A stretch of DNA of 64,000 nt from an uncultured Planktomarina sp. (GTDB lineage: Bacteria; Pseudomonadota; Alphaproteobacteria; Rhodobacterales; Rhodobacteraceae): positions 38,501 to 102,500 of the forward strand of contig CAJJBJ010000001.1 in NCBI GenBank assembly GCA_905182455.1. The letters are read 5' to 3'. The notes beneath the pieces were generated by a model that saw only the letters and a list, made by a program, of their open reading frames with translations, did not search any database and was not told the DNA's origin. Of the stretch, positions 38,595 through 48,447 are shown piece after piece. A program made the translations under genes and the position numbers. Position 1 is the first letter of the stretch. Every line of letters begins with the position of its first letter.

Positions 38595-40721
38595 TTATCC
38601 ACGCGATTTGCGGATCAGGTCCAACACATTTTGCGCTGCGTCTGGGATATTGGTGCCAGGTCCAAAAATCGCTGCTACACCAGCGGATTTGAGGTATTCA
38701 TAGTCTTGTTGCGGGATCACCCCACCACAGACCACAAGAATTTCTCCAGCATCCGCTGCTTTCAGCGCCTCAACCAGTTTGGGCGCCAAGGTTTTATGAC
38801 CAGCCGCTTGGCTGGAGATTCCGACCACATGCACATCATTGTCCACAGCATCCTGAGCGGCCTCTTCCGGAGTTTGAAATAAGGGTCCAACATCCACATC
38901 GAAACCAATATCAGCGAAAGCGGTGGCAATAACTTTTGCGCCGCGATCGTGGCCATCTTGCCCCATCTTGACCACCAACATCCGTGGTCTGCGGCCCTCT
39001 TCTTTGGCAAAGTCTTCTACCGATCTTTGGATCGCTTCAAAATTTTCGTCGCCCTCATAGGCGGATCCATACACCCCTGCCAATGTCTTCACCTCCGCAC
39101 GATGCCGGCCGAATGTGGCTTCCATCGCTAATGAAATTTCACCAACCGTCGCGCGATGCCGCGCCGCCTCAATAGCCGCCTCGAGCAGGTTGCCACCCAT
39201 TTCACAGCGTCGCCCCAGCTCCAACAATGCCGCGTCACAGGCCACTTTATCCCGGGTGGCCCGAATCGTTTCTAGCTTAGCCACCTGCGCGTCGCGCACT
39301 TGATTGTTGTCGATATCGCGCACTTCAATATCGGGTTGGCTGTCGGCCTTATATTTATTGACCCCAACAATCACTTCTTCACCCCGATCAATCATCGCCT
39401 GACGGCGCGCCGCACTTTCCTCGATTTTCAACTTGGGCAGGCCACTGGCCACGGCCTTGGTCATGCCCCCCATTTCCTCAACTTCTTCGATCAAAGCCCA
39501 GGCCTCATCAATCAAATCAGCTGTAAGCTTTTCCACATAGTAGGAGCCTGCCAGCGGGTCGACCACATTGGTCACGCCCGTCTCTTCTTGCAAAATCAAC
39601 TGTGTATTGCGCGCAATCCGAGATGAGGTTTCCGTAGGCAAGGCAATCGCCTCATCAAAGCTGTTGGTGTGTAAAGACTGGGTGCCTCCCAAAACCGCTG
39701 ACATGGCCTCAAAGGCTGTCCGCACAATATTGTTATAGGGATCTTGTTCCTGCAGGCTCACGCCAGAGGTTTGGCAATGAGTGCGCAACATGCTGGATTT
39801 TGGATTTTTCGGCTCAAATTCCGCCATAACACGATGCCAAAGCACCCGCGCCGCCCGTAGCTTAGCCGCTTCCATGAAAAAATTCATACCAATGGCAAAA
39901 AAGAACGACAACCGACCCGCGAATGCATCCACATCCATACCGCGCGCAATCGCCACCCGCACATATTCGCGGCCGTCAGCAATGGTGTAGGCCAGCTCCT
40001 GCACCAAGTTCGCCCCAGCTTCCTGCATATGATAGCCGCTGATCGAGATGGAGTTGAACTTCGGCATTTCGGTCGCCGTGAACTCAATGATATCCGCCAC
40101 CATCCGCATCGAAGGTTCTGGCGGGTAGATATATGTATTGCGCACCATGAACTCTTTGAGAATGTCGTTTTGAATCGTGCCTGACAGCGCCGCCCGGCTC
40201 ACGCCCTGTTCTTCACCAGCCACAATAAATGAGGCTAAAACTGGAATGACCGCACCGTTCATTGTCATCGACACTGAGATTTTATCGAGTGGGATACCAT
40301 CAAACAAAATCTTCATATCCTCAACACTGTCAATCGCCACGCCCGCCTTTCCCACGTCCCCCACGACCCGTGGATGATCGCTGTCATAACCACGGTGGGT
40401 GGCCAAATCGAATGCGACCGAAACCCCTTGCTGCCCTGCAGCCAGACCTTGGCGGTAAAAGGCGTTGGATTCCTCAGCAGTTGAAAATCCAGCGTATTGA
40501 CGGATGGTCCAAGGACGGCCCGCATACATGGTGGCTTTGACGCCCCGCGTATAGGGCGCTTGGCCCGCAACGCTGTCCATATGCTCCAAGCCCTTTAGGT
40601 CATCCGCCGTATAGATGGGCTGCACATTGATGCCTTCGAGCGTGTCCCAAGTCAGAGAATCCAAGGGTTTGCCGCGCAGCTCTTTTTCGGCCATTTGGCT
40701 CCAGGATGTCTTATCAGTCAT
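38595..40721 (-). CDS. scpA: Methylmalonyl-CoA mutase
   Basis: A 708-residue adenosylcobalamin-dependent mutase that turns (R)-methylmalonyl-CoA into succinyl-CoA, the last step of propionyl-CoA assimilation. The N-terminal substrate domain has [20 protein letters not shown] and [19 protein letters not shown]; the C-terminal B12-binding domain has the lower-ligand motif DxHxxG in [15 protein letters not shown], and later [20 protein letters not shown]. It is the one-gene form common in alphaproteobacteria. The ATG at 40721 follows AAAGGA. No cobalamin riboswitch was recognised upstream. It belongs with pccA and pccB downstream of PccR control, though a divergent DUF4174 gene separates them. 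Confidence 0.95.
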   Translation of the reverse strand: MTDKTSWSQMAEKELRGKPLDSLTWDTLEGINVQPIYTADDLKGLEHMDSVAGQAPYTRGVKATMYAGRPWTIRQYAGFSTAEESNAFYRQGLAAGQQGVSVAFDLATHRGYDSDHPRVVGDVGKAGVAIDSVEDMKILFDGIPLDKISVSMTMNGAVIPVLASFIVAGEEQGVSRAALSGTIQNDILKEFMVRNTYIYPPEPSMRMVADIIEFTATEMPKFNSISISGYHMQEAGANLVQELAYTIADGREYVRVAIARGMDVDAFAGRLSFFFAIGMNFFMEAAKLRAARVLWHRVMAEFEPKNPKSSMLRTHCQTSGVSLQEQDPYNNIVRTAFEAMSAVLGGTQSLHTNSFDEAIALPTETSSRIARNTQLILQEETGVTNVVDPLAGSYYVEKLTADLIDEAWALIEEVEEMGGMTKAVASGLPKLKIEESAARRQAMIDRGEEVIVGVNKYKADSQPDIEVRDIDNNQVRDAQVAKLETIRATRDKVACDAALLELGRRCEMGGNLLEAAIEAARHRATVGEISLAMEATFGRHRAEVKTLAGVYGSAYEGDENFEAIQRSVEDFAKEEGRRPRMLVVKMGQDGHDRGAKVIATAFADIGFDVDVGPLFQTPEEAAQDAVDNDVHVVGISSQAAGHKTLAPKLVEALKAADAGEILVVCGGVIPQQDYEYLKSAGVAAIFGPGTNIPDAAQNVLDLIRKSRG

Positions 40722-40745
40722 AACGGCATTCCTTTTGTCATGGCC

Positions 40746-40757
40746 ACTTGGCCAAGT
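40746..40757. promoter_or_regulatory. 12-bp perfect palindrome in the scpA / DUF4174 divergent promoter
   Basis: ACTTGGCCAAGT is self-complementary and lies 25 bp upstream of scpA in the 102-bp divergent gap. It could be an operator; no matching factor is known to me and it does not resemble the TGCAAA half-sites seen before pccB. Confidence 0.3.
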
Positions 40758-40773
40758 ATTTTTACAGCAACCC

Positions 40774-40816
40774 CCTTCGCTTATAGGAGTAAACACCCTA
40801 TATAAAAGCGAGAAGG
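40774..40816 (+). promoter_or_regulatory. 5' hairpin that would sequester the DUF4174 gene's ribosome site
   Basis: CCTTC-GCTT-ATAGG (40774-40787) can pair with CCTAT-A-AAGC-GAAGG (40797-40816) around a 9-nt loop, with a small bulge. The right arm's GAAGG is the Shine-Dalgarno sequence of the gene that starts at 40824. If transcription starts upstream of 40774, the ribosome site would be buried. Confidence 0.4.
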
Positions 40817-40823
40817 AGATATT

Positions 40824-41270
40824 ATGTTTAAACGAATCCTTGCACTGTGCTTTGGCCTTACCGTCATGAACTCCGCAGCCGTGGCAGGCGAAACATTAGA
40901 CACTTGGCGCTCTGATTCCACCCACATTTTTGACGCGAAAGACGTGGATATCGCTGATGTCATTTGGGCCGCACGCCCTTGGGTGATTTTCGCAGACAGT
41001 CCGTTGGATCCAATATTTTCACAGCAAATGGCGTTGCTGCGGGCTGGGTTGAACGTGGCGCAAGATCGTGACGTGATGATCATTGTTGACACTGACCCTA
41101 GCGCAAAAAGCAACCTGCGCGAAACCTTGCACCCAAAAGGCTTCAATTGGGTTTTGATTGGGAAAGACGGCATGGTAAAACTGCGTAAACCTTTTGCTTG
41201 GGACATGCGCGAACTGAGCCGGGTGATCGACAAAATGCCGATACGGCAGCAAGAAATGAGTAAGCCCTGA
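40824..41270 (+). CDS. DUF4174 domain protein, exported
   Basis: A 148-residue protein with a Sec signal peptide ([21 protein letters not shown], cleavage near residue 21) and a DUF4174 domain containing [11 protein letters not shown] and [18 protein letters not shown], which has a thioredoxin-like look without a CxxC pair. Function unknown; members are frequent in Rhodobacterales. AGAAGGAG lies 6 nt before the ATG, inside a possible hairpin. It is transcribed opposite to the genes on both sides (scpA and pccA), so its position within the propionate block may be incidental. Confidence 0.8.
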   Translation: MFKRILALCFGLTVMNSAAVAGETLDTWRSDSTHIFDAKDVDIADVIWAARPWVIFADSPLDPIFSQQMALLRAGLNVAQDRDVMIIVDTDPSAKSNLRETLHPKGFNWVLIGKDGMVKLRKPFAWDMRELSRVIDKMPIRQQEMSKP

Positions 41271-41294
41271 CTTCTGCTCCGCCAAGCTGCAAAA

Positions 41295-41317
41295 CTGCAG
41301 CACATCATGCGCTGCAG
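41295..41317. terminator. Possible hairpin between convergent DUF4174 gene and pccA
   Basis: CTGCAGC (41295-41301) pairs with GCTGCAG (41311-41317) over a 9-nt loop in the 64-bp gap between two convergent stops. No U-tract on either side, so it is only a weak terminator candidate. Confidence 0.35.
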
Positions 41318-41334
41318 TAATTCAGCGAGCAACA

Positions 41335-43332
41335 TCACTCAAACTCCATGATGATTGCATCCACAGCCAAGCTGTCGCCGGGGGCAACATGAATTTTGCT
41401 GACAACTGATTTTCGTTCAGCGCGCAAAATATTTTCCATTTTCATTGCCTCAACCGTGCAAAGCGATTGACCTTCTTGCACTTCATCACCGATGGCAACT
41501 TCAACCTTAACGATCAAACCTGGCATTGGGCAAAGCAAAAGCTTTGACGTATCCGGTGGCGTTTTTTCTATCATCAGCTTGGCCAATTCTGCTTGGCGTG
41601 GGCTGCGCACAGTCACCTTCATATCTGCGCCGCGGAACCGGATGCGGAAACCGCTGGTGCATTTTTCAACTTTCAAAGCAATGTCAGTGCCATCCACATT
41701 CATCAAGGCCAGTGACTTGCCCGGCGTCCAATCGCTAGCGATCCGGTGGCTGCCAGTCTCAAAGTGAACGGTAGAGCCATTGGGATCCGCGGCAATATCC
41801 ACAGTAAAATCATGGCCCTGCACACTTACGACCCAATCATCACGTACGCGGCGCTCATGATTGTCGATGCGCCCTGATACCCGCGTCCGGCGAATTTCGC
41901 CCAAGCGGTACATGGCAGCCGCACAGGCTGCGACGATTTTGAGGGTCACGGTGGGCAAGGCCACCCCTTCAAATCCATCAGGATATTCTTCCTCAATAAA
42001 GGCCGTTGTAATAGTGCCAGCGCAAAACTTTGGATGATCCATAACCGCAGATAAAAATGGGATGTTGTGAGCAATGCCTTCCACCTCAAAAGCGTCCAAA
42101 GCGTTGCGCATTTTGTCAATAGCCGATGCCCGATCTGGGGCCCAAGTGCAAAGTTTAGCAATCATCGGATCATAAAACATGCTGATCTCGCCGCCTTCGA
42201 ACACGCCCGTATCATTGCGCACAACAGAAGTTTCGTTGTGGCCTTCGACCGGAGGACGATAGCGGGTCAGACGACCGATTGACGGCAAAAACCCCCGGTA
42301 TGGGTCCTCGGCGTAAAGACGACTTTCCATGGCCCAGCCTTTAATTTTAACGTCTTCTTGCTTAAGGCCAAGAGCTTCGCCATTGGCCACACGGATCATC
42401 TGTTCGACCAGATCTACCCCTGTGATAAGCTCCGTCACGGGATGTTCGACCTGCAAACGGGTGTTCATCTCAAGAAAGTAAAAATTTTGTGCGCTGTCGA
42501 CGATAAATTCCACAGTCCCCGCGCTGGTATACCCCACCGCTTGCGCCAGTGCACAGGATTGCTCACCCATGGCCTTGCGCACTTCGGGGGTGAGGAATGG
42601 GCTCGGGGCCTCTTCAATCACCTTCTGATTGCGCCTCTGAATCGAACACTCGCGCTCATTGAGATAAATGCAATTGCCATGGCTATCGGCCAAGACTTGA
42701 ATCTCAATATGGCGCGGCTGGGTGACGAATTTCTCAATAAAAATCCTGTCATCGCCAAAACTGCTGGCCGCTTCATTCTTGGATGATTGAAACCCTTCGC
42801 GCGCCTCGGCATCGTTCCAAGCAATACGCATGCCTTTACCACCACCGCCAGCGCTGGCTTTGAGCATCACAGGATAGCCAACCTCATTGGAGATTTTGAC
42901 GGCCTCATCAGCGTCAGCGATAACGCCCATATAACCCGGCACAGTATTGACGCCAGCTTCTTTGGCCAGCTTTTTGGACGTGATTTTATCGCCCATGCTT
43001 TCAATCGCATGAGCTGGCGGGCCGATAAAGACAACCCCTTCAGCTTCCAAAGCTTCCGCAAACAGCCGGTTCTCAGACAAAAATCCATAACCCGGATGCA
43101 CCGCTTGCGCACCTGTTTGGCGAATGGCCTGCATCACTTTTTCGATCACAATATAGGATTGATTGGCTGGAGATGGACCGATGTGAACCGCCTCATCCGC
43201 CATTTGCACATGCAAAGCCTGCGCATCAGCGTCGGAATAAATTGCCACGGTTTTGATTCCCATAGTTTTAGCTGTTTTGATCACACGGCAGGCAATCTCA
43301 CCACGGTTGGCAATTAAAATTTTATCAAACAT
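41335..43332 (-). CDS. pccA: Propionyl-CoA carboxylase, biotin-containing alpha subunit
   Basis: A 665-residue subunit that carboxylates its own biotin and presents it to the beta subunit. In order: biotin carboxylase N-domain (FDKILIANRGEIACRVIKTA), ATP-grasp (KASAGGGGKGMRIAW, FFLEMNTRLQVEHPVTEL-type segment), the BC C-domain, a BT linker region and the C-terminal biotinyl domain with the modified lysine in VEAMKMENIL. The ATG at 43332 is used, behind AAGGA; the longer frame runs toward the upstream terminator. The PccA call over acetyl-CoA or methylcrotonyl-CoA carboxylase rests on size and on the neighbouring mutase and PccR genes. Confidence 0.93.
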   Translation of the reverse strand: MFDKILIANRGEIACRVIKTAKTMGIKTVAIYSDADAQALHVQMADEAVHIGPSPANQSYIVIEKVMQAIRQTGAQAVHPGYGFLSENRLFAEALEAEGVVFIGPPAHAIESMGDKITSKKLAKEAGVNTVPGYMGVIADADEAVKISNEVGYPVMLKASAGGGGKGMRIAWNDAEAREGFQSSKNEAASSFGDDRIFIEKFVTQPRHIEIQVLADSHGNCIYLNERECSIQRRNQKVIEEAPSPFLTPEVRKAMGEQSCALAQAVGYTSAGTVEFIVDSAQNFYFLEMNTRLQVEHPVTELITGVDLVEQMIRVANGEALGLKQEDVKIKGWAMESRLYAEDPYRGFLPSIGRLTRYRPPVEGHNETSVVRNDTGVFEGGEISMFYDPMIAKLCTWAPDRASAIDKMRNALDAFEVEGIAHNIPFLSAVMDHPKFCAGTITTAFIEEEYPDGFEGVALPTVTLKIVAACAAAMYRLGEIRRTRVSGRIDNHERRVRDDWVVSVQGHDFTVDIAADPNGSTVHFETGSHRIASDWTPGKSLALMNVDGTDIALKVEKCTSGFRIRFRGADMKVTVRSPRQAELAKLMIEKTPPDTSKLLLCPMPGLIVKVEVAIGDEVQEGQSLCTVEAMKMENILRAERKSVVSKIHVAPGDSLAVDAIIMEFE

Positions 43333-43381
43333 TTGGGAATCCTTCTTGGCGCGCACAGGCCGATGACAAAGTGCTGCGCTT

Positions 43382-43418
43382 AAAAAAGAACCGGCTCCGG
43401 CAAAAGCCAGAACCGGTT
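43382..43418 (-). terminator. Intrinsic terminator between the small ORF and pccA
   Basis: On the minus strand AACCGG-TCTGGC, a TTTT loop and GCCGGA-CCGGTT form a long GC-rich stem (43389-43418) followed by a run of T (43388-43382). It lies upstream of pccA, within the pccB-to-pccA direction, so it probably lowers or separates pccA transcription from pccB. Confidence 0.75.
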
Positions 43419-43581
43419 GAGGAAAGAAGGGGTCGATAGATTCTCAAAACCAATGCAATCAATTTTGAATCTATAACTTCAGCATTATGAAACGCAGATT
43501 GCATCGCGCCAAGTGGCGAACGGCATGCCCCTCCAAACTCGGCGCAAAGCCGCGCAATACCCCTGGGGAAGGTAAGCGAAT

Positions 43582-43941
43582 TCACGCCGACCAGCCTTCG
43601 GCAAAAATTTGTGGGAAGGTGGCTTGTGCTTTGAGCATATCAACACGCAACAATGCCACGTAGGATTCTGGGTCAAAATCCTCCTGCGCCGGCACAACTT
43701 CACGCTCAAAGAACCAAGACAAACGGCCACCATCTAGATTGCCGCGTTCAAAGGGTTCTGCACCAAAATGCTGTACCAAAGCCTGCAGAAAAGCCTCATC
43801 TGCCCGACGGTCTGGGGACCGGCGATCTGCATAGCGTTCCCGTCTAATGATTTTAGTTGCACCATCCTTGCTGGCGCGGCGAATGGTAAATTGCGCATCC
43901 GTGCCTGCCAAACGGCCGGGAAATCCTCGATGTTTTTCCAT
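43582..43941 (-). CDS. Conserved-looking protein of unknown function between pccB and pccA
   Basis: A 119-residue soluble protein, not recognised. It is charged (many Arg, Asp, Glu), begins MEKHRGFPGRLAGTDAQFTI and contains FERGNLDGGRLSWFFERE and YVALLRVDMLKAQATFP. It has no signal peptide or membrane segment. It begins 18 bp after pccB in the same direction and ends 163 bp before the terminator in front of pccA, so it is very likely co-transcribed with pccB. Codon use resembles its neighbours. A role connected with the carboxylase is possible but only by position. Confidence 0.7.
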   Translation of the reverse strand: MEKHRGFPGRLAGTDAQFTIRRASKDGATKIIRRERYADRRSPDRRADEAFLQALVQHFGAEPFERGNLDGGRLSWFFEREVVPAQEDFDPESYVALLRVDMLKAQATFPQIFAEGWSA

Positions 43942-43959
43942 TATTGGCTCTCTGCAATC

Positions 43960-45492
43960 TTAAAGTGGAATATTGTCATGTTTTTTCCATGGGTTTTGCT
44001 GGGACTTACCCCGCAGACTGGCAAATGCGCGGCACACCCTACGACGGGTTGAGCTGGGAATAATAACTTCATCAATGAAGCCTTTTTCTGCGGCGACAAA
44101 AGGATTAGCAAACCGCTCTTCATAATCTGCAACATGCTGTGCAATCTTTTCTGGATCACCAAGATCTCCACGATGGATGATCTCTGTAGCGCCCTTAGCC
44201 CCCATGACAGCAATCTCCGCTGTCGGCCACGCATAGTTGAAATCGCCACGCAGATGTTTCGACGACATCACATCATAAGCGCCACCATAGGCCTTGCGGG
44301 TGATCACCGTCACTTTGGGAACAGTCGCTTCGCCATAGGCAAACAACAGTTTCGCGCCATGTTTGATGACGCCGCCAAACTCCTGACCAGTGCCAGGCAG
44401 AAAGCCCGGAACGTCGACCAGAGTGAGAATCGGAATTTCAAAGGCATCACAAAACCTAACAAAACGTGCCGCTTTCCGGCTGGAGTCAATATCCAAACAA
44501 CCAGCCAAAACTGTCGGTTGATTGGCCACAATTCCGACGGTTGATCCCTCCATGCGCACAAAACCCGTCAGAATATTCTTAGCAAATTCTTCCTGAATTT
44601 CATAAAAATCACCTTCATCAGCAATCTTCGCAATCAGTTCCTTCATATCATAGGGCTGATTGGGGTTAGCAGGGATGAGCGTATCCAAACTGGAATCCAC
44701 CCGCGCTGGATCATCATAAAATGGGCGCACAGGAGGTTTTTGACGATTGTTTAGCGGCAAGAAATCCACCAAACGCCGCACTTCGGTGAGCGCTTCGACG
44801 TCATTCTCAAACGCACCGTCCGCTACGGATGATTTTTTTGTATGAGTAGCAGACCCACCAAGCTCTTCTGCCGTGACAATCTCATTCGTCACTGTTTTTA
44901 CAACATCCGGGCCTGTCACAAACATGTAGCTGCTATCTTTGACCATGAAAATAAAATCGGTCATCGCCGGCGAATAGACCGCGCCGCCGGCGCAAGGCCC
45001 CATGATCACACTGATCTGCGGCACAACACCAGACGCCATTACATTGCGCTGAAATACTTCGGCATAACCGGCCAAAGACGCCACACCCTCTTGGATACGC
45101 GCGCCGCCAGAATCGTTAAGGCCAATCACAGGGGCACCGTTTTGCATCGCCATATCCATGATCTTACAAATTTTTTCCGCATGGGTTTCAGATAGGGACC
45201 CACCAAAGACGGTAAAATCCTGACTGTAGACATAGACCATACGGCCATTGATCGTACCCCAACCGGTCACAACCCCATCACCAGCGTATTGCTGTTCTGC
45301 CATCCCAAAATCGACGCAACGATGGGCCTTGAACATATCAAACTCTTCAAAGCTGTCTTCATCCAACAGCAAATCAATACGCTCGCGTGCAGTCAGTTTT
45401 CCTTTAGCATGCTGCGCATCGATCCGGCGTTGACCGCCCCCCATACGAGCGACGTCCCGACGTGCTTCTAATTCAGTCAAAATATTGTTCAT
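43960..45492 (-). CDS. pccB: Propionyl-CoA carboxylase, carboxyltransferase beta subunit
   Basis: A 510-residue acyl-CoA carboxyltransferase that moves CO2 from biotin to propionyl-CoA. Landmarks are [20 protein letters not shown], the oxyanion region [50 protein letters not shown], and in the C-terminal half [20 protein letters not shown] and [17 protein letters not shown]. The ATG at 45492 begins the conserved sequence. Its upstream region holds a cluster of TGCAAA half-sites suited to PccR control, and it is divergent from the MFS gene. Confidence 0.94.
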   Translation of the reverse strand: MNNILTELEARRDVARMGGGQRRIDAQHAKGKLTARERIDLLLDEDSFEEFDMFKAHRCVDFGMAEQQYAGDGVVTGWGTINGRMVYVYSQDFTVFGGSLSETHAEKICKIMDMAMQNGAPVIGLNDSGGARIQEGVASLAGYAEVFQRNVMASGVVPQISVIMGPCAGGAVYSPAMTDFIFMVKDSSYMFVTGPDVVKTVTNEIVTAEELGGSATHTKKSSVADGAFENDVEALTEVRRLVDFLPLNNRQKPPVRPFYDDPARVDSSLDTLIPANPNQPYDMKELIAKIADEGDFYEIQEEFAKNILTGFVRMEGSTVGIVANQPTVLAGCLDIDSSRKAARFVRFCDAFEIPILTLVDVPGFLPGTGQEFGGVIKHGAKLLFAYGEATVPKVTVITRKAYGGAYDVMSSKHLRGDFNYAWPTAEIAVMGAKGATEIIHRGDLGDPEKIAQHVADYEERFANPFVAAEKGFIDEVIIPSSTRRRVCRAFASLRGKSQQNPWKKHDNIPL

Positions 45493-45555
45493 GGCAGTTC
45501 CTCTTTGCCCGTTCATACCCCTCTATCACTACAAAGCGAAGTTGAATTTGGAATA

Positions 45556-45603
45556 TTTGCAAATATTTTGCACTACAAAACTGCAAATTTGCATAACTGC
45601 AAA
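45556..45603. promoter_or_regulatory. Cluster of TTTGCAAA-like half-sites upstream of pccB
   Basis: Five related half-sites lie at 45556 (TTTGCAAA, exact), 45567 (TTTGCACT), 45580 (ACTGCAAA), 45588 (TTTGCATA) and 45596 (ACTGCAAA), including the palindrome TGCAAATTTGCA at 45582-45593. PccR of Rhodobacter sphaeroides is known to bind paired TTTGCAAA motifs upstream of pccB, and a PccR homologue is encoded at 46904. Confidence 0.72.
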
Positions 45604-45643
45604 GTAACTGGACAAGGCGTCAAGGCAGATATAGCAATTTCGG

Positions 45644-46864
45644 ATGGGTATACAGTCACCAACCAAATTCCTGAACAAGGCAACGCCGCCAACCATTTTC
45701 ACACTGATTTGCCTCTCCGCTATCGGTGCCTTGGCGATGAATATTTTCCTACCTTCACTTCCGGCCATGGCAAAGTCATTTGACGTCACCTATGCAACCG
45801 CAACCCTTTCGGTAACGCTATTTTTGGCCATGAACGCGGTTTTCCAGCTGTTTGTAGGTCCATTGTCTGACCGTTATGGCCGCAGGCCAATCGTTCTCTG
45901 GTCGTTGGTCATATTCTGCATCAGCTCATTCGGCTGTATACTTGCCACATCTTTCGAAGTATTTTTGATCTGCCGCTTGCTGCAAGCCGTTGTAGTGGCA
46001 GGCTTAGTTTTGTCGCGCGCCTCCATTCGGGACGTGCACACCCAAGATAGAGCAGCCTCAGTCCTAGGCTATACGACCATGGGTATGGCCGTTTTACCCC
46101 TAATCGGGCCAGCCGTGGGTGGTGGTTTGGAGGTCCAATTCGGTTGGATCGCCAGCTTCTGGGTTTTGCTCGGCATCGGCATCTTTGTGTTTTTGCTCGC
46201 CTATTTGGATATGGGTGAGACCAACCAGCATAAGACCACCTCAATGGCAGTCCAATTTCGCGCCTATCCCGAGCTACTCAAATCACGCCGTTTTTGGGGT
46301 TATTGCCTCACCGCAACCTTTAGTGCGGGCGCCTATTTCGCCTACCTCGGCGGCGCCGCCTATGTTGGGCGCGAGATCTTTGACCTCTCCCCAGCCACTC
46401 TAGGATTTTATCTCGGCGCCCCTGCCATGGGCTATATTTTGGGCAATGGGCTATCAGGCCGGTTCTCCACAGCGCTCGGCGTCAACAGAATGATCCTTAC
46501 CGGTACTTTGGCCACAACGACGGGCCTTCTGCTGTGTATTGTACTGTTCCTATTCACGACACCTCTGCCCATCACCTTCTTCGGTTGTGTCTGCTTTATG
46601 GGCCTTGGCAACGGTATGGTTTTGCCCAATGCCACATCCGGCATGATGTCAGTGCGACCCCATTTGGCAGGTTCAGCCTCCGGCATTGGCGGCACGATCA
46701 ACACCGCAGGCGGCGCACTCATCGCCACAGGCACAAGCGCCATTCTGGTCCCAGGCACTGGTACCTTGCCGCTATTGTTCATCATGCTGACAAGCACTCT
46801 TATGTCCATCGTCACCATCACCTATGTGATCAAACGATCCAATGATTTGAATTTCGCTAATTAG
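45644..46864 (+). CDS. MFS transporter, Bcr/CflA drug-resistance type
   Basis: A 406-residue major facilitator with about twelve helices. The loop 2-3 motif DRYGRRPIVLWSL and the Bcr/CflA opening (LICLSAIGALAMNIFLPSLP, FLAMNAVFQLFVGPLSDRYG) place it with the Bcr/CflA efflux group. The ATG at 45644 is used although no good ribosome site is seen; later starts would lose part of the first helix. It is divergent from pccB, sharing the half-site cluster, and precedes the regulator gene by 39 bp, so it may be controlled with the propionate genes. A substrate connected with short-chain acids is only a possibility. Confidence 0.83.
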   Translation: MGIQSPTKFLNKATPPTIFTLICLSAIGALAMNIFLPSLPAMAKSFDVTYATATLSVTLFLAMNAVFQLFVGPLSDRYGRRPIVLWSLVIFCISSFGCILATSFEVFLICRLLQAVVVAGLVLSRASIRDVHTQDRAASVLGYTTMGMAVLPLIGPAVGGGLEVQFGWIASFWVLLGIGIFVFLLAYLDMGETNQHKTTSMAVQFRAYPELLKSRRFWGYCLTATFSAGAYFAYLGGAAYVGREIFDLSPATLGFYLGAPAMGYILGNGLSGRFSTALGVNRMILTGTLATTTGLLLCIVLFLFTTPLPITFFGCVCFMGLGNGMVLPNATSGMMSVRPHLAGSASGIGGTINTAGGALIATGTSAILVPGTGTLPLLFIMLTSTLMSIVTITYVIKRSNDLNFAN

Positions 46865-46882
46865 CAAAGTTGAGTTTGCAAA
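46861..46882. promoter_or_regulatory. PccR-type half-site pair before the regulator gene
   Basis: TTAGCAAA (46861-46868) and an exact TTTGCAAA (46875-46882) lie in the short gap before the regulator's start codon. The spacing (6 nt) differs from the reported pair, but the position suggests autoregulation. Confidence 0.5.
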
Positions 46883-46903
46883 TCAGCCATGCTAGGCCAA
46901 GCC

Positions 46904-48298
46904 ATGGCCAAACAAAAACTCTATGCCGGAACCAAACTCCGCGAATTGCGGCGCAAAGTAGATCTCACGCAGCGGGAATTTTCCGAGCGGCTTGAAGTAT
47001 CTTTGCCCTATCTCAACCAAATGGAAAACAACAACCGCCCGGTCTCAGCCTCAGTTATAATAGCACTTGCAGATGTGTTTGGCTTTGATGTGACCGAACT
47101 GGTCACCGGCGATAATGCCCGACTGGTAAGTGATATGCGCGAAGTGGCCGCCGATCCAATCTTCGGCGATGATGCCCCACATTTGGCAGATCTTAGGATG
47201 ACCGCCAACAATGCACCCGGATTGGCCCGTGCTTTTCTGCAACTGCACCGCGCCTACCGCGAAACCCATGAGCGGCTAGCCTCTCTGGATGAGGCTTTGG
47301 GCCGTGCCGACAGCCGGCTTCAATCCAGCCCTTGGGAAGAGGTGCGGGACTTCTTTCACTATTGCGACAACTATATAGACGCGGTCGACCGTGCGGCTGA
47401 ACGCTTTGCAGGCAAGGCTATAGGCACCATGCAATCGCATGTCACAGCTGAGCTACAGGCCCATGGGATCACCCTCAGACGTGGCGCAGAGGCAGCATTG
47501 CGCAGCTATGATCCGGCCACCAAAACTCTTACACTTTCGGCCCACCTGCCGGAACCAACCGCCACATTCCAAATGCTCATCCAACTGGCATTGCTCACAC
47601 AGAATGATCTGCTTGACGCCACCTTGGATTTCGCCCGATTTCACTCCCCTGCGGCCCGTGACATCGCCAAGCTGGGCTTGGCCAATTACTATGCGGGTGC
47701 CGCTTTAATGCCCTATGTGCCACTTCTGGAAAGCGCGCATCTGTTTAGGCATGATCTTGAACAATTGGCCGGGAAGTTTGGGGCAAGTGTGGAACAGGTC
47801 GCCCACCGGCTTTCGACCCTTCAGCGCACAGGAAACAAAGGTGTGCCATTCTTTTTCGTAAGGGTGGATCAAGCTGGGACGATCACCAAACGCCATTCCG
47901 CCACCTCATTACAATTCGCCCGCTTTGGCGGCGCCTGCCCCTTATGGAACGTGCACCGTGCCTTTGAAACACCAGGACAATTTCTGCGCCAAATGGCAGA
48001 GACACCAGACGGCAAGCGTTACTTTTGCTTGGCCCGCGACGTCACCAAAACCGGCGGAGCCTGGGGTGCGCCAGTGCGACGCCATGCAATCGGTCTAGGG
48101 TGCGAGATGCGCCACGCAAGATCTTTGGTCTATGCGGATGGTCTCAATACCGGAGCCAATGCCCACTTTGAGCCTATCGGCATCTCCTGCCGAATTTGTG
48201 AGCGCCGGAATTGCCATCAGAGGTCAGTGCCACCTCTGGAGCGCAATCTAAAAGTAGATCCTGACCTTCGGGGTGTCTTGCCCTATCAGGTGAGTTAA
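46904..48298 (+). CDS. pccR: Short-chain fatty acyl-CoA regulator (ScfR/PccR family)
   Basis: A 464-residue XRE-type regulator. The HTH lies at residues 10-60 (GTKLRELRRKVDLTQREFSE, LEVSLPYLNQMENNNRPVS). The long C-terminal part is the ScfR sensor (IrrE/DUF955-like region, then DUF2083) with LGLANYYAGAALMPYVPLLE, FARFGGACPLWNVHRAFETP and a cysteine cluster near the end (GISCRICERRNCHQR). Members sense acyl-CoAs such as propionyl-CoA and regulate carboxylase genes. The ATG at 46904 is taken; an upstream ATG at 46889 adds five residues. Its position near pccB and half-sites in both promoters support the PccR role over RamB/MccR-type relatives. Confidence 0.88.
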   Translation: MAKQKLYAGTKLRELRRKVDLTQREFSERLEVSLPYLNQMENNNRPVSASVIIALADVFGFDVTELVTGDNARLVSDMREVAADPIFGDDAPHLADLRMTANNAPGLARAFLQLHRAYRETHERLASLDEALGRADSRLQSSPWEEVRDFFHYCDNYIDAVDRAAERFAGKAIGTMQSHVTAELQAHGITLRRGAEAALRSYDPATKTLTLSAHLPEPTATFQMLIQLALLTQNDLLDATLDFARFHSPAARDIAKLGLANYYAGAALMPYVPLLESAHLFRHDLEQLAGKFGASVEQVAHRLSTLQRTGNKGVPFFFVRVDQAGTITKRHSATSLQFARFGGACPLWNVHRAFETPGQFLRQMAETPDGKRYFCLARDVTKTGGAWGAPVRRHAIGLGCEMRHARSLVYADGLNTGANAHFEPIGISCRICERRNCHQRSVPPLERNLKVDPDLRGVLPYQVS

Positions 48299-48447
48299 GC
48301 TAGGGGCTTTACCAAAAATATTAATTACATTTATAATGAATAAATTACATATTGTTTAGGCAGATGGCGTGTTCCTATCGTGGTGCTGACGTGGCCATAG
48401 ATTGCCCCGCACCATAGATCGATTTTGACTGCAGAATATTAAAAGTG

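Noticed and set aside
38722-40823. Cobalamin riboswitch for methylmalonyl-CoA mutase
   Set aside because: The upstream gap is only about 100 bp and shows no B12-box-like sequence.
43325-43585. Minus-strand frame between the unknown ORF and pccA, and a basic plus-strand frame from 43488
   Set aside because: The first runs through a strong terminator hairpin; the second is short, very basic and partly antisense to the 43582 ORF. Neither has a convincing ribosome site.
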